Positions 40,215 to 49,790 are shown, counted from the stretch's first letter. The stretch: DNA of 64,000 nt from Terriglobia bacterium (GCA_020072585.1 JAIQGL010000007.1:1-64000), one strand, 5' to 3'. Translations and numbers: made by a program. The notes: a model not told the origin generated them from the sequence alone.

Positions 40215-41966
40215 ATGCGCCTTCACAAGAGCTTGTTTCTCCTACTCGCAATAGCAGTTTCCGCTTTTGCCCAGAACCCCAAACCGCTTGCCGACCGCCT
40301 GGCCGCACAGAATGCGCTTTTCGAAGAGCAGTATGAGTCCGATCTTCGCAATGCTCCTGAGCGCGCCACTGCCTACGGCGACTATCGTTACAATGACAAG
40401 CTCTCAAACCACTCGCTTGCCGCCATCGCCCAGCGCCATAAGCTCGATGAGGCTTTTCTAAAGCGGCTTCAGGCAATCCCGACGACTGGATTCTCTGATC
40501 AAGACACGCTCTCCCACGACCTTCTGGTTCGTGTGTTGCAGCAGCGCATCGCCGATTTCGACCTCAAAGAATACGAGATGCCCGTCAGCCAGCAGAACGG
40601 CGTTCATACCGGCCTTGCCGACCTTCCGCTTTCCGTCCCCTTTGACTCCGTCAAGCACTATGAGGATTACATCGCGCGTCTGCACCAGATTCCGCGCGTC
40701 TTCAGCCAGACCACTGAAGTCCTTCGCGCCGGCATGAAAGACAAGCTCATGCCCGTACGTTTCCTTCTTGAGAAGGTCTCAGTGCAATGCCAGGGCATTA
40801 TCGATGCCAATCCCTTTCTGCTTCCGACAAAAAAATATCCGGCGAGCATCTCTGCGGAAGACCAGAAGCGCCTGACCCAGCAAATCACTGACGCCATCAA
40901 TACTGACGTGATTCCTGCCTACAAGAGCTTTGCGGCATTCATCAGCAAGGAATACGCGCCCCAGGGCCGCACCGCACTCGCAATCACCTCTTTGCCGGAT
41001 GGCCAGAAGCGCTACCAGAATGACATCTATGGCCGCACCACCACGCACATGACGGCTGACGAAATACACCAACTCGGCCTGCGCGAGATTGAGCGCATCC
41101 AGGGCGAGATGATGGTGATCGCCAAAAAAGAAGGCTTCTCCGACCTTGCTGCCTATCGCGCTTCGCTCAAAACCAATCGCAAATACATTCCGGCCTCCGC
41201 GGAACAGATCCTTGACGACTTCCGCCGCTACATCGCACAGATGGAGCCTAAACTTCCGGGGCTCTTCAATCTGCTGCCTAAGTCGCCTGTGACCGTGGAA
41301 GCCATACCCGCGTTCCAGTCCGCCGCCGCAACCCACTATGTCACTGGTACCCCAGACGGCAAGCGCCCCGGCCGCGTCGTTGTGGCCACGTCCAACTTTG
41401 CTGACCGCTCGCTCATCAATGACGAAGCGATTGCTTATCACGAAGGTGTCCCCGGACATCACATGCAGCTATCTGTTCAGCAGCAGCTCACCGGGCTGCC
41501 CAAATTCCGCCTCCATGGACTCGGCTTCAACGCATATTCTGAAGGCTGGGCCCTTTACTCTGAACAACTCGGCAAGGAGATCGGCTTCTACCAGGACCCC
41601 GCCTCTGACTACGGCCGCCTCTCCTCTGAACTCTTCCGCGCAGTGCGTCTGGTCGTCGACACCGGAATCCATTCGAAAGGATGGACGCGCGACCAGGTCG
41701 TGGATTTCATGCGCAAATCCGGCGCCGTGGACGAGCCGACGATCCAGTCTGAGACCGACCGCTATATCGCGTGGCCGGCACAGGCCCTCAGCTACAAGCT
41801 AGGCCAGCTCAAGATTCGCGAACTTCGCGAACGCGCCAAAAAAGAATTAGGGCCCAAGTTTGACATCCGCGGCTTCCATGACGAGATGCTCAACGGCGGC
41901 GCTCTGCCGCTCGATCTGCTCGAGGCCCGCACTGACAAATGGATCGCAGAACAGAAATCAAAATAG
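40215..41966 (+). CDS. DUF885 secreted metallopeptidase-like protein
   Basis: 583 residues from ATG at 40215, signal peptide MRLHKSLFLLLAIAVSAFA. The DUF885 hallmark EAIAYHEGVPGHHMQLSVQQ contains an HExxxGHH-type zinc motif; other conserved parts are FRLHGLGFNAYSEGWALYSE and LRELRERAKKELGPKFDIRG. Such proteins are thought to be metallopeptidases. The helical N-terminus (about 30-300) is a cap domain. Probably periplasmic. Monocistronic. Confidence 0.85.
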   Translation: MRLHKSLFLLLAIAVSAFAQNPKPLADRLAAQNALFEEQYESDLRNAPERATAYGDYRYNDKLSNHSLAAIAQRHKLDEAFLKRLQAIPTTGFSDQDTLSHDLLVRVLQQRIADFDLKEYEMPVSQQNGVHTGLADLPLSVPFDSVKHYEDYIARLHQIPRVFSQTTEVLRAGMKDKLMPVRFLLEKVSVQCQGIIDANPFLLPTKKYPASISAEDQKRLTQQITDAINTDVIPAYKSFAAFISKEYAPQGRTALAITSLPDGQKRYQNDIYGRTTTHMTADEIHQLGLREIERIQGEMMVIAKKEGFSDLAAYRASLKTNRKYIPASAEQILDDFRRYIAQMEPKLPGLFNLLPKSPVTVEAIPAFQSAAATHYVTGTPDGKRPGRVVVATSNFADRSLINDEAIAYHEGVPGHHMQLSVQQQLTGLPKFRLHGLGFNAYSEGWALYSEQLGKEIGFYQDPASDYGRLSSELFRAVRLVVDTGIHSKGWTRDQVVDFMRKSGAVDEPTIQSETDRYIAWPAQALSYKLGQLKIRELRERAKKELGPKFDIRGFHDEMLNGGALPLDLLEARTDKWIAEQKSK

Positions 41967-42060
41967 GAGTTCAGAAGCTGATGGCGGCCGAAGCATAGGC
42001 CGCGGCTAAACGCTGCCTCTTGCCGCGACGATGAGAGTAGACTACCCGTGAGGTGATTCT

Positions 42061-42675
42061 ATGCGGCTGAGACCCACGCGGGGGATGATAGCAGCAGTGG
42101 CGGTAATGATAGTTGTGCTCTCCAGTTCACGCGTTCGATCAATTCAATCCAGCGCATCTCCGGGTCCAGATGCCATTGTTAAGCCCCTCCTGTTGGAAAA
42201 GAATGAAGGCGAGCTGCGTACTCGCCGCATTCACACCGACGCCAGTGTCCCCGCCTCCTCCCAGTTCATGCTGAAGGTCAGCCCGAAAAACAACGGCTCG
42301 CAGCATCTCGTGGCCGGCACGGAGGAGGTTGCCCCAGGAGCTACCTTACCCAAGCACAGGCACCTGGTTCAGGATGAGATAGTGCTGCTCCATAGCGGAA
42401 CCGCTCACGTTTGGCTCGGTGCTCAGGAGCGCGATCTCCATGCAGGGGGACTTGTGTTTATTCCGGCGAATACCTGGGTAAGCCTAAAAAATATTAGCGC
42501 CGAACCGATCAGCCTGACTTTCATCTTCTCCGCGCCCGGATTCGATGACACAATGCGATGCAATTCCGTGCCCGCTGGTGAAACGCCTACCCAGATCACG
42601 CCGGAGCAGCAAAAAGAATGTGCACACCTCGGGCATGCCGAAGGCGCAGGCAAGGCAGAACCGCCAAAGAAATGA
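42061..42675 (+). CDS. Secreted cupin-domain protein
   Basis: 204 residues with an N-terminal hydrophobic signal (MIAAVAVMIVVLSSSRV) and a cupin: ATLPKHRHLVQDEIVLLHSG (His metal ligands), HVWLGAQERDLHAGGLVFIP and ANTWVSLKNIS. AGGTGATT precedes the ATG. Substrate unknown. It is convergent with the UGSC selenoprotein gene. Confidence 0.75.
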   Translation: MRLRPTRGMIAAVAVMIVVLSSSRVRSIQSSASPGPDAIVKPLLLEKNEGELRTRRIHTDASVPASSQFMLKVSPKNNGSQHLVAGTEEVAPGATLPKHRHLVQDEIVLLHSGTAHVWLGAQERDLHAGGLVFIPANTWVSLKNISAEPISLTFIFSAPGFDDTMRCNSVPAGETPTQITPEQQKECAHLGHAEGAGKAEPPKK

Positions 42676-42700
42676 ACAAAGGATTCGATGGATAGAAAAA

Positions 42701-43228
42701 TTACCTCTCCACCGTCAGCCTTCTTACAATCTCTTCGGCAACCGCGTCAGCGCGTGCTGCGATCTGCTGCGGTGTCTGGTCCTGGATCGGATGCTGCACG
42801 TAAACGGCATCAAAGCCCGCGCGTCCCAGTGCGCTGGCCTGGATTCGCGCCGGAGCCGTGAATTCCGTGGTGGCCACCGGCACGGCGGGAATGCCCATAT
42901 TTTCTAAACCGATCGTGTCGTGCAGACTGCACGTTGTGCACGATCCTCAATCCGCCAGCCCTTCCACCACCGCGTCCATTGCACGCAACTGCTCGATGAT
43001 CTGCGGCGGAGCATTTTTTGCAAACGTCGGCTTGCGCGCGCGCAGCACCTCTGCCGCACCATACTTCGTACGCAGAATCTCTTCCAGCCGGTCAAGAAAG
43101 AAACTGCCGCCCGGCTTGCTGATATCGAGCAGGCCAATCCTCTTTCCGGCTAGGCTCGCCAGCCGCGGTGGCGGCGTGGCCGCCTTCGGAACGCTCTCAT
43201 TGCCGGGATGAACAATCGTGATTGCCAT
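42701..43228 (-). CDS. UGSC-family selenoprotein (in-frame TGA at codon 94)
   Basis: One frame runs from ATG 43228 to 42701, interrupted only by TGA at 42949-42947. Read as selenocysteine, the junction is GLAD-Sec-Gly-Ser-Cys-TTCSLHD, the Sec/Cys-Gly-Ser-Cys motif that names the UGSC family, and conserved sequence continues (IGLENMGIPAVPVATTEFTA). The 35 bases just after the TGA fold into a SECIS-like hairpin. Total 175 residues. AAGGAGTGGAGCA precedes the ATG; the thioredoxin-fusion gene ends 12 bases upstream, so the two form an operon. It will be misannotated as two short pieces by ordinary gene finders. Likely a thiol/selenol redox protein. selA, selB and selC are not in the window. Confidence 0.85.
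42911..42945 (-). promoter_or_regulatory. Bacterial SECIS hairpin downstream of the UGA
   Basis: Starting two bases after the TGA, GATCGTG (42945-42939) pairs with CACGATC (42917-42911), 7 pairs. An inner stem CGTGCA/TGCACG (6 pairs) closes a GTC loop. A 5-base/1-base internal loop separates them. The loop G-U and the distance of about 19 bases from UGA to loop fit SelB recognition elements. Confidence 0.8.
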
Positions 43229-43240
43229 TGCTCCACTCCT

Positions 43241-44788
43241 TTATCGGTCCGGAATCGGATACGTCACCATCTGGCTGCCCGCCGGCCCCGTGGACCAGCT
43301 GCCAATCACGGCGGAGAACTTCCCGGCCGTTCCACCTGTTACAAAAATGCTGATCGCCTCCGGCGAGCGGAACTTCTGATAGCACGTTTCTCCGCGCACC
43401 GTGATCTCTCTGTAATTCGCAGCCAGCTGCGTTCCTTCCGCCCGTTGCGCGTCAACATAGTAGCGCACAGGTATGCCTGTATTTTCGAACAGGTACTGGC
43501 GCGCCTGGTCCTTGGTAAAGCCATCACGATGGATGGTCTTCACATGCTCCGGACAAAGAATCACAATCGCCTCCGGCATCAGGCACGTGCGATAGCTCCA
43601 CACCGTGGCCAGCGCGAATGAGATTGTCTCCAGCACGGTCTTGCCCTGATGCGCGGTATGCTCGCTCACGCCGCGTGGCGGTTCCGCCGCAAACAGTGAC
43701 ACCGCGCTCTGCTCCCGCTTGAGGCCGCGCGTAACGTGAAACGGCTCCCACGGATTCTCTTCCTCATTCTCCGCAATGCAGGAAGAAAACTTTCCTGGAT
43801 TGCCTAGGGCCGACATGTCGATGCCGTCCGGCCTTCCGCCTCCAATATTCAGCAGGACCAACTGGAACGCTCTGCCCAGCGAACTGTTGGCGCGGGCCAC
43901 GTTAGAAAAAACATTCTGGCGCGACCAGAATCCAAGTTCCTGCCGCACCGGCCCGTTGATCATCACCAGCGGCGCGGCAAAGTGCGTGGTGGCCTGCACG
44001 CCGTGTAGGTTGAAGCGCTCGTCGCACGCGGCGCGCAGCAGCGGCAGCAGCACGCGCATTATCTCCGGCGCGCATCCGGCCATCACGGCATTGGCGGCAA
44101 TCTTCTCTACCGTGGCTTCGCCGTAAAAAGGCGGAACACGCGCAATCACCGCTTCAGGCGCCAGTCCCGTGGCTTTCACCATGGCACTAACTTCTTCCAC
44201 CGTCGGCGGCACCACGGGCAGCGCATCGCCAAACTGTTTGCGGCAGTATTCAAAAGGATCTTCTTCGTCGCGCAGCGTAATGCGCGTGGCCGGCTCAGCG
44301 GTGCGGCGCAGGAAATGCGCCGCGCTGCCCTGCCCATCTCCTCCTGTTTCCGGCTCAAGGTGCCGCGAACTGCAGCCAGGCTTCCATGCTGGAGCGCCAT
44401 CGTCCGGCGGTGCAATCGGCGGATGCCCCAACGCCGCGGCAAGCTCGTTCAGTCCCTGCTTGTCAAAGCCAACCAGCGTGCGCTGCACCTGAGCATGTTC
44501 GTCGAGCAGATAAATCGTTGGCACGGACTGTGGATCAAAAGCGCGCGAAATTTTCAACCCATGATCCAGTTGTACCGGATACTCAATTTTCAGCTGGCGG
44601 ACAAACTCTGCTGTGGAACGTTCATCGTCCTGCGAAATCCCCAGCACCTGTACAGAATCAATTTTCAGCGCATTCAAATAGGGCAACGCAAGCTGACATG
44701 TAGGACAGTCGGTCTCAAAAAAAACCAACACGGCTTTTTTACCAGACCGGAGTCCGGCAATGGCAGGCGCGCTTTCAATCTGCGGCAT
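43241..44788 (-). CDS. Thioredoxin/TlpA-like domain fused to a large UGSC-partner domain
   Basis: 515 residues from ATG at 44788; a TTG at 44824 would add 12 residues. The N-terminus is a thioredoxin fold with a CxxC redox site (AVLVFFETDCPTCQLALPYL) and SVPTIYLLDEH. The C-terminal 340 residues (from DALPVVPPTVEEVSAMVKAT) are rich in conserved Cys and Gly (AGCAPEIMRVLLPLL, NIGGGRPDGIDMSAL, PGKFSSCIAENEE) and match no family I can name. Because it sits directly before the UGSC selenoprotein gene it is probably its partner: a thiol-selenol electron chain. No signal peptide, so cytoplasmic. Confidence 0.6.
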   Translation of the reverse strand: MPQIESAPAIAGLRSGKKAVLVFFETDCPTCQLALPYLNALKIDSVQVLGISQDDERSTAEFVRQLKIEYPVQLDHGLKISRAFDPQSVPTIYLLDEHAQVQRTLVGFDKQGLNELAAALGHPPIAPPDDGAPAWKPGCSSRHLEPETGGDGQGSAAHFLRRTAEPATRITLRDEEDPFEYCRKQFGDALPVVPPTVEEVSAMVKATGLAPEAVIARVPPFYGEATVEKIAANAVMAGCAPEIMRVLLPLLRAACDERFNLHGVQATTHFAAPLVMINGPVRQELGFWSRQNVFSNVARANSSLGRAFQLVLLNIGGGRPDGIDMSALGNPGKFSSCIAENEEENPWEPFHVTRGLKREQSAVSLFAAEPPRGVSEHTAHQGKTVLETISFALATVWSYRTCLMPEAIVILCPEHVKTIHRDGFTKDQARQYLFENTGIPVRYYVDAQRAEGTQLAANYREITVRGETCYQKFRSPEAISIFVTGGTAGKFSAVIGSWSTGPAGSQMVTYPIPDR

Positions 44789-44988
44789 GGAATAACGATA
44801 AAAGGTGGCTTGGGGTAGGGGCAAGTCTCCCCCTCTTTGCGGCTTGGGCAGGCGGAGGCAAACTCATCCAGTTCGCCTGAACGGTTTAGCCTTCTGCTAC
44901 GAAAATAAGCGCTTTCGGCGAAACGTTTCCTTCCAATATGTCACCAACCTGTATGGGTTTCTGGAACTTCTTCGTTCTGCGTTAAACC

Positions 44989-47900
44989 ATGAAGCGTTCG
45001 ACTCTTATAAGGCTTGGCGCTACAGCCGTCGCGATAGGCTTCAGTGTCTATGGCGGTGGTGCGCTGACGTCACTCCTGCTTCCTTTACTTGCTGCTGGCA
45101 ACGCGGAAAGCGCCACGGAAGGACTAGGAAAGGTCGCCGAGGAGTTGGCAGTCCATTTGTTTGGCGGGCTGTTCGAAGATTGGTCCAATGACCAGGACAA
45201 AGAGGTTCTCAACGGCATGAATGCGGCAGTGGTGTCATGTCTTGAACTGGCCGCCCAGCAAAATACCGAACCACAAAAAGCCTATCTTCTCGGTTTCGCC
45301 GGCATGATGAGAAACGGCAAACTGCCGCGCAAAATTGATGACGTCAATGACTCGCTCGATTCCCTGGATTTGCCGGGTCTTTTGAGCGGACAACAACACC
45401 TCAGCGCCGCGGAGTGGGCGGGATTCTTGCAGGCCTTTGCGCCGGAAGTGCCCCAGTCTCCCACTTTTATCCTGCTGGATCTAAATGGTGAGAAGCGCGC
45501 CGCCATGTTGCGGGAGGCGGGAAAGGTTTTTGAAACCAATTTTTCCAGGACGTTGAGAGAGGTTTACAAAAACCTTGGCCCTGACGGCAATCGCGCGTGG
45601 CAGGACCTGTTTCTCAAGTTTCTTATTGAACTGCACCGCACTGTCCAAACAACAGGCCGGAATGTGCAGGGACTCGCAGAGCATCTGAATACCATCGAAC
45701 GGCGGCTGGCGGATCTAAAAGGATCAAGCCTGCCCGCAGGGCTATCGGAAACCTTCCTGGAGTCACTACAGCAACAGGTCAAAGCCACACAAGAACTTGT
45801 CAGGGCTCTTGAAGACCGTGTGCCAAGACTCGAGAGTGCATTCGCAATATCGGCCGCCCCCATAGCGAAATTGCCGTTTCTTTACACACTTCGAGACACT
45901 GAACTCCGCGGCGATAGCGCGCTGAACATGCTGGCCCATGATTTTCAGCCTTTCCTTGAAGACGACCGTGCAATGTGCTGGTGGCTCTGGACTGGCCTGG
46001 AAGGCGCTGGAAAAAGCCGTCTCGCCATGGAAGCTTGTACCAAGGCCAATGGTCTGGGCTGGAAAGCCGGATTCGTCAGCCAGGAGAAACTCAAACACTT
46101 TTCCGACCACTGGGGTAGCTGCACTATTGAAGGCGATGTTCTTCTGGTGTTCGACTACGCGGGTGAAAATCCCAGCCTTGTTCGCCATTCCCTGTTCGAG
46201 CTCGTGGCGCGCGCTTCCGGACGCGGCCAGCGCGCTCAATCGGGCAAACGATGGCGTGTGAGGTTCCTGCTGCTGGAGCGCCATGTGGGGCCACTTAGCC
46301 CAACAGACAGCAGCTCCAGGTTGCCGCAATGGTGTCAGGAGCTTTTCGCGTTTGGTCCCAGCCGGCCTGATACGGATTTCATCCTGGCGGCGCAGTACCC
46401 GTCTGCGGGCCATCCCTCTTTCTATCTTGGGGCTTTGGATCCCCAAAATGCGCGCGCACTAGCTAGCCAATACCTTGCCCACCTTGACGCGACGGGCAGA
46501 TTTGATCCCTCATCTGGACAATCTTTGTCGCTGGAGGAACGCGAGACGATCGCCGTCAAAGCGGTCAAACTGGTCGACAACATCACCCGCCCCCTCCACA
46601 TCATGATTGCGGCGCGCGTACTGCGTGATATTCGCGACAAAGATTTTGGGGATTTTGACGCAGTAATGCTTGCCTGGCTTAACGAGAGGGTACCCCGCCG
46701 TCAAGACATGCTGGAACGAATCTACAAAGGAGAATCTGAGCGGTTGCTCAACCTCGTTTGCGTCGCCACCGTCCTGGGACAGGTGCAACTCAAAAATAAC
46801 CCAGCGCTTTCTCATCCTCTTCTGCCGCCCCCGGGAGTTCTGCAAGACAAGCGTTTTCTGCAAATCCTGGAGCAGAATCGCGAGAACGATTTTCTGAGCA
46901 AGCTTGAACCTGACCTGATCGGTGAGTGGTTCGTCCTTTACCGGACTGAGGTCCAGACCTCAGCCGGCCTTACGCCGCAGGTTCTGGCCGAGATTGTCGA
47001 AAAATGTCCGGACTCAAAGCGAGGCCTGGCGGCATTCGTTCAGCGAACCTATCGCTATTTTCACGATAAGACGCTTCCTGAAGGAAATAAAAGCGCCCTC
47101 TGGCGGGTGCTTCGCGGGAGTCTTGGCCGGTACGCCACCACCTTTGGCGAGTTATTTGACCGGAAACAGGCGCAACTCTTGGGTGGCACCACGAAAGAGG
47201 CTGAAGCGTACTACACAAAACTGGTAATCAAAAACATTGAGGCGGCAATCCAGCGTGTCCCCGGCGGAGTGCCTCTGGTGGTGGACCTTATGGCTGGCGG
47301 TTCAGGCAGACCGCAGGAACTACTTGATCATTTCGGAAGTAAGATCATGCTGCTGGTAATCGACAGAGATGATTCGCGGCTCCGTCTGATCCAGCCTCCC
47401 GAAAGGGACCTCTTCCGCATAAAAAGTCTCCAGGTGGATGAAAACTTTTCCCTGGCTTCCGTTCTGGAGGAGGCGTTTTTTCAGAAGACTTGCGATGTGG
47501 TCATCGCCAAGAAGGCGCTGCATGAACTGCCCTGGAAATCCCAATGCAAGCTGATTGCCGAAATTGGCAACTCATTGTCTGCTGGCGGTTCAGCAGTGCT
47601 GTACACGGATAGTCCAAATTTTATGGATAATAGCCTGATGTCCGGGTGGGCGCGCCGGGACCATTCCCTGAGAGATATTCTGGCAATTGACGGCCCGGAT
47701 GATTCGCCGGAAGCCCGTAAAAAGCTCTTCCCTCCCGAACTAAAATTTGATCCGGCAAATCCATCTGCGGCGGCGATATTCACAAACTGCTGGATCAAAC
47801 TCAAAGATTGGGCCAACTACAACGGGTCCGAGTATAAAAACCGTTATTTCAGCAGCTGCAACCAGATCAAGGATGCGTTCGTGGAGGCTGGTTTAGAAAT

Positions 47901-48261
47901 GCACGTTGAGCCCCAGCGCTTTTGTATGGAAATTCAGGCCACGCGCTTTGTGGAAGAAGCGATCAACCGGCTGGGCTATCTCTGCGTCGACGAATCTATT
48001 CAAAAACAGGACCTGAGTGAAATTTTCTCGCAGAACCACCGTTATTCTCTGTTTTGGAGCTTTGCGGAGGAGCACCTTTGGCCAAACGGGGCCCCAAGTG
48101 AGTTTGGGTTTTCTGTCGGCGCAAAAATGGAAGATACATGCTTTGATGAGTTGCTGCCGGAAGTGTTTCTTAAGGAATATGGGCCACTGAACATTCCCGC
48201 GCTGCGCGGACCTTCTTTTAGAATGCCGATTCACATCTTTGAATTCCGCAAGCCACAGTAA
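44989..48261 (+). CDS. Large STAND-like NTPase fused to a class I methyltransferase
   Basis: 1090 residues. Residues 1-40 hold a hydrophobic helix (AVAIGFSVYGGGALTSLLLP). 200-290 are coiled-coil-like (LIELHRTVQTTGRNVQGLAE). P-loop NTPase: Walker A GLEGAGKS at 336-343, Walker B VLLVFDYAGEN near 384-394, then a helical region to about 720. Methyltransferase: motif I VVDLMAGGSGRP at 764-775, VIDRDDSRL at 790-798, DVVIAKKALHELPW at 836-849, then SAVLYTDSP. It stands alone; the upstream gene is divergent. Architecture sensor-STAND-effector is reminiscent of immunity or signalling proteins, but no such function is shown. Start ATG at 44989 has no clear Shine-Dalgarno. Confidence 0.65.
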   Translation: MKRSTLIRLGATAVAIGFSVYGGGALTSLLLPLLAAGNAESATEGLGKVAEELAVHLFGGLFEDWSNDQDKEVLNGMNAAVVSCLELAAQQNTEPQKAYLLGFAGMMRNGKLPRKIDDVNDSLDSLDLPGLLSGQQHLSAAEWAGFLQAFAPEVPQSPTFILLDLNGEKRAAMLREAGKVFETNFSRTLREVYKNLGPDGNRAWQDLFLKFLIELHRTVQTTGRNVQGLAEHLNTIERRLADLKGSSLPAGLSETFLESLQQQVKATQELVRALEDRVPRLESAFAISAAPIAKLPFLYTLRDTELRGDSALNMLAHDFQPFLEDDRAMCWWLWTGLEGAGKSRLAMEACTKANGLGWKAGFVSQEKLKHFSDHWGSCTIEGDVLLVFDYAGENPSLVRHSLFELVARASGRGQRAQSGKRWRVRFLLLERHVGPLSPTDSSSRLPQWCQELFAFGPSRPDTDFILAAQYPSAGHPSFYLGALDPQNARALASQYLAHLDATGRFDPSSGQSLSLEERETIAVKAVKLVDNITRPLHIMIAARVLRDIRDKDFGDFDAVMLAWLNERVPRRQDMLERIYKGESERLLNLVCVATVLGQVQLKNNPALSHPLLPPPGVLQDKRFLQILEQNRENDFLSKLEPDLIGEWFVLYRTEVQTSAGLTPQVLAEIVEKCPDSKRGLAAFVQRTYRYFHDKTLPEGNKSALWRVLRGSLGRYATTFGELFDRKQAQLLGGTTKEAEAYYTKLVIKNIEAAIQRVPGGVPLVVDLMAGGSGRPQELLDHFGSKIMLLVIDRDDSRLRLIQPPERDLFRIKSLQVDENFSLASVLEEAFFQKTCDVVIAKKALHELPWKSQCKLIAEIGNSLSAGGSAVLYTDSPNFMDNSLMSGWARRDHSLRDILAIDGPDDSPEARKKLFPPELKFDPANPSAAAIFTNCWIKLKDWANYNGSEYKNRYFSSCNQIKDAFVEAGLEMHVEPQRFCMEIQATRFVEEAINRLGYLCVDESIQKQDLSEIFSQNHRYSLFWSFAEEHLWPNGAPSEFGFSVGAKMEDTCFDELLPEVFLKEYGPLNIPALRGPSFRMPIHIFEFRKPQ

Positions 48262-48398
48262 TTCCGCCTTCGGAACGGAGGGCCGCTTCGCTCGAGGATT
48301 GTTCCCATCAGTTCCAGGGACCGATTCCCCTGTCCGTTCAACGGCTCCAGGATTGCAGATTGCAGCCACAAATAGTGATCTTTGTGTATCCTACTGGA

Positions 48399-48581
48399 AT
48401 GGAAAAGAAACCACCCGCTGACGATGCAAAGAACAGATTTGCTGAGGTGATCCGGCAATCACAGCTACGCCGTGCCGAGTTGAACAACAGGGCCAAGAAG
48501 AAACAGATGGAAGACATTGAACTTCCGCCGCGCGATGAAGAGATTGTGGATTCTAAAGAAGACGATGAACCTGCAGTCTAG
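48399..48581 (+). CDS. Small charged protein, unknown
   Basis: 60 residues from ATG at 48399: MEKKPPADDAKNRFAEVIRQ, a basic helix (QLRRAELNNRAKKKQ) and an acidic tail (VDSKEDDEPAV). Charge pattern is protein-like, but the ribosome-binding site is weak and no homologue comes to mind. Convergent with the MoeB-type gene. Confidence 0.4.
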   Translation: MEKKPPADDAKNRFAEVIRQSQLRRAELNNRAKKKQMEDIELPPRDEEIVDSKEDDEPAV

Positions 48582-48620
48582 TTAAACTGCTATAGCCAGG
48601 CTGCAGGCTCCATCCACGGC

Positions 48621-49790
48621 CTAATACTTGGGCACCTTCGGATCAATCCGGTCCGCCCAGGCAAGAATTCCGCCGGCAAGGTTTTTGGCTTTGGTGAATC
48701 CAGCCTGTTGCAGGAACCCCACAGCCCGTGCGCTGCGCGCTCCGGAGCGGCAGTGGACCACCATCTCTTTGCTGGGATCAAGTTCATGCACGCGCCGCGG
48801 AAGGTCATTCAACGGGATCAGAACGCCGTTGAGGTTGCAGATCTGGTACTCATGCAGCTCGCGAACGTCAACAATCACCAGGTCTTCTTTTGCGTCGAGA
48901 CGCTGCTTCAGTTCTTCCACGCTGATTTCAGGTACGCCGTTGCTCACAGGTTTTTCTTGTCCTCGCAATCCGCAGAACTCTTCGTAATCAATGAGTTTAG
49001 TCACAGTGGGGTGCGTTCCGCAAACCACGCAGTCAGGATTTTTGCGCAACTTGAGTTCGCGGAACTTCATGCCCAGCGCGTCCACCAGCAATAGCCGCCC
49101 GATAAGAGGCTGGCCGCTTCCCAGAATCAGCTTGATGGCTTCCGTTGCCTGAATCAGCCCCACCAGGCCAGGAAGAATTCCGAGCACCCCTCCTTCCGCG
49201 CAGGAAGGGACCAGGCCGGGTGGTGGCGGCTCAGGATAAAGACAGCGATAGCATGGTCCATCTTTCGCGGCAAAGACGCTTGCCTGCCCTTCAAAGCGGA
49301 AGATCGATCCATAAACGTTGGGTTTGCCGGTGAAGACACAAGCGTCATTCACCAGAAAGCGCGTGGGAAAGTTGTCCGTGCCGTCGACGATAATATCGAA
49401 GTCAGAAAAGATCTGCAGCGCGTTCTCACTGGTCAGCCTGGTATTAAAGGTCTTTACATTCACAAACGGATTAACGGCCGCGATCTTCTCTTTCGCCGAC
49501 TCCAGCTTAGGCCGCCCTACATCGCTGGTGAAATGGATGATCTGACGTTGCAGGTTGGTAAAGTCCACCACGTCAAAGTCGACCAACCCCAGCGTGCCCA
49601 CTCCGGCTGCGGAGAGGTACAACGCCAGCGGAGATCCAAGCCCTCCGGTCCCGATGCAAAGCACACGAGCAGCCTTAAGCTTCTGCTGGCCTTCCATGCC
49701 AACTTCCGGCATGATCAGGTGCCGGGAATAGCGGAGGACTTCTTCATTGTTCAAAGTGGGAAGATCGTGGGGCGCTAGAGTGGTCGCCAT
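48621..49790 (-). CDS. MoeB/ThiF-type E1 enzyme with C-terminal rhodanese (MoeZ-like)
   Basis: 389 residues from ATG at 49790 (AAGGAAAGGA upstream). E1 part: LCIGTGGLGSPLALYLSAAG (ATP-binding loop), FTNLQRQIIHFTSDVGRPKL, VDGTDNFPTRFLVNDAC and zinc cysteines around CYRCLYP and CVVCGTH. Rhodanese part: DLVIVDVRELHEYQICNLNG and MVVHCRSGARS with the active Cys. This is the MoeZ/MOCS3 layout: it adenylates a ubiquitin-like carrier (for example MoaD or ThiS) and transfers sulfur to it. The MoaD/ThiS carrier of this window is at 57171. Confidence 0.93.
   Translation of the reverse strand: MATTLAPHDLPTLNNEEVLRYSRHLIMPEVGMEGQQKLKAARVLCIGTGGLGSPLALYLSAAGVGTLGLVDFDVVDFTNLQRQIIHFTSDVGRPKLESAKEKIAAVNPFVNVKTFNTRLTSENALQIFSDFDIIVDGTDNFPTRFLVNDACVFTGKPNVYGSIFRFEGQASVFAAKDGPCYRCLYPEPPPPGLVPSCAEGGVLGILPGLVGLIQATEAIKLILGSGQPLIGRLLLVDALGMKFRELKLRKNPDCVVCGTHPTVTKLIDYEEFCGLRGQEKPVSNGVPEISVEELKQRLDAKEDLVIVDVRELHEYQICNLNGVLIPLNDLPRRVHELDPSKEMVVHCRSGARSARAVGFLQQAGFTKAKNLAGGILAWADRIDPKVPKY

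Noticed and set aside
42701-42949. Reading the two UGSC pieces as a pseudogene or a frameshift
   Set aside because: The frame is unbroken on both sides of the TGA, the junction fits the Sec-Gly-Ser-Cys motif, and a SECIS-like hairpin follows directly.
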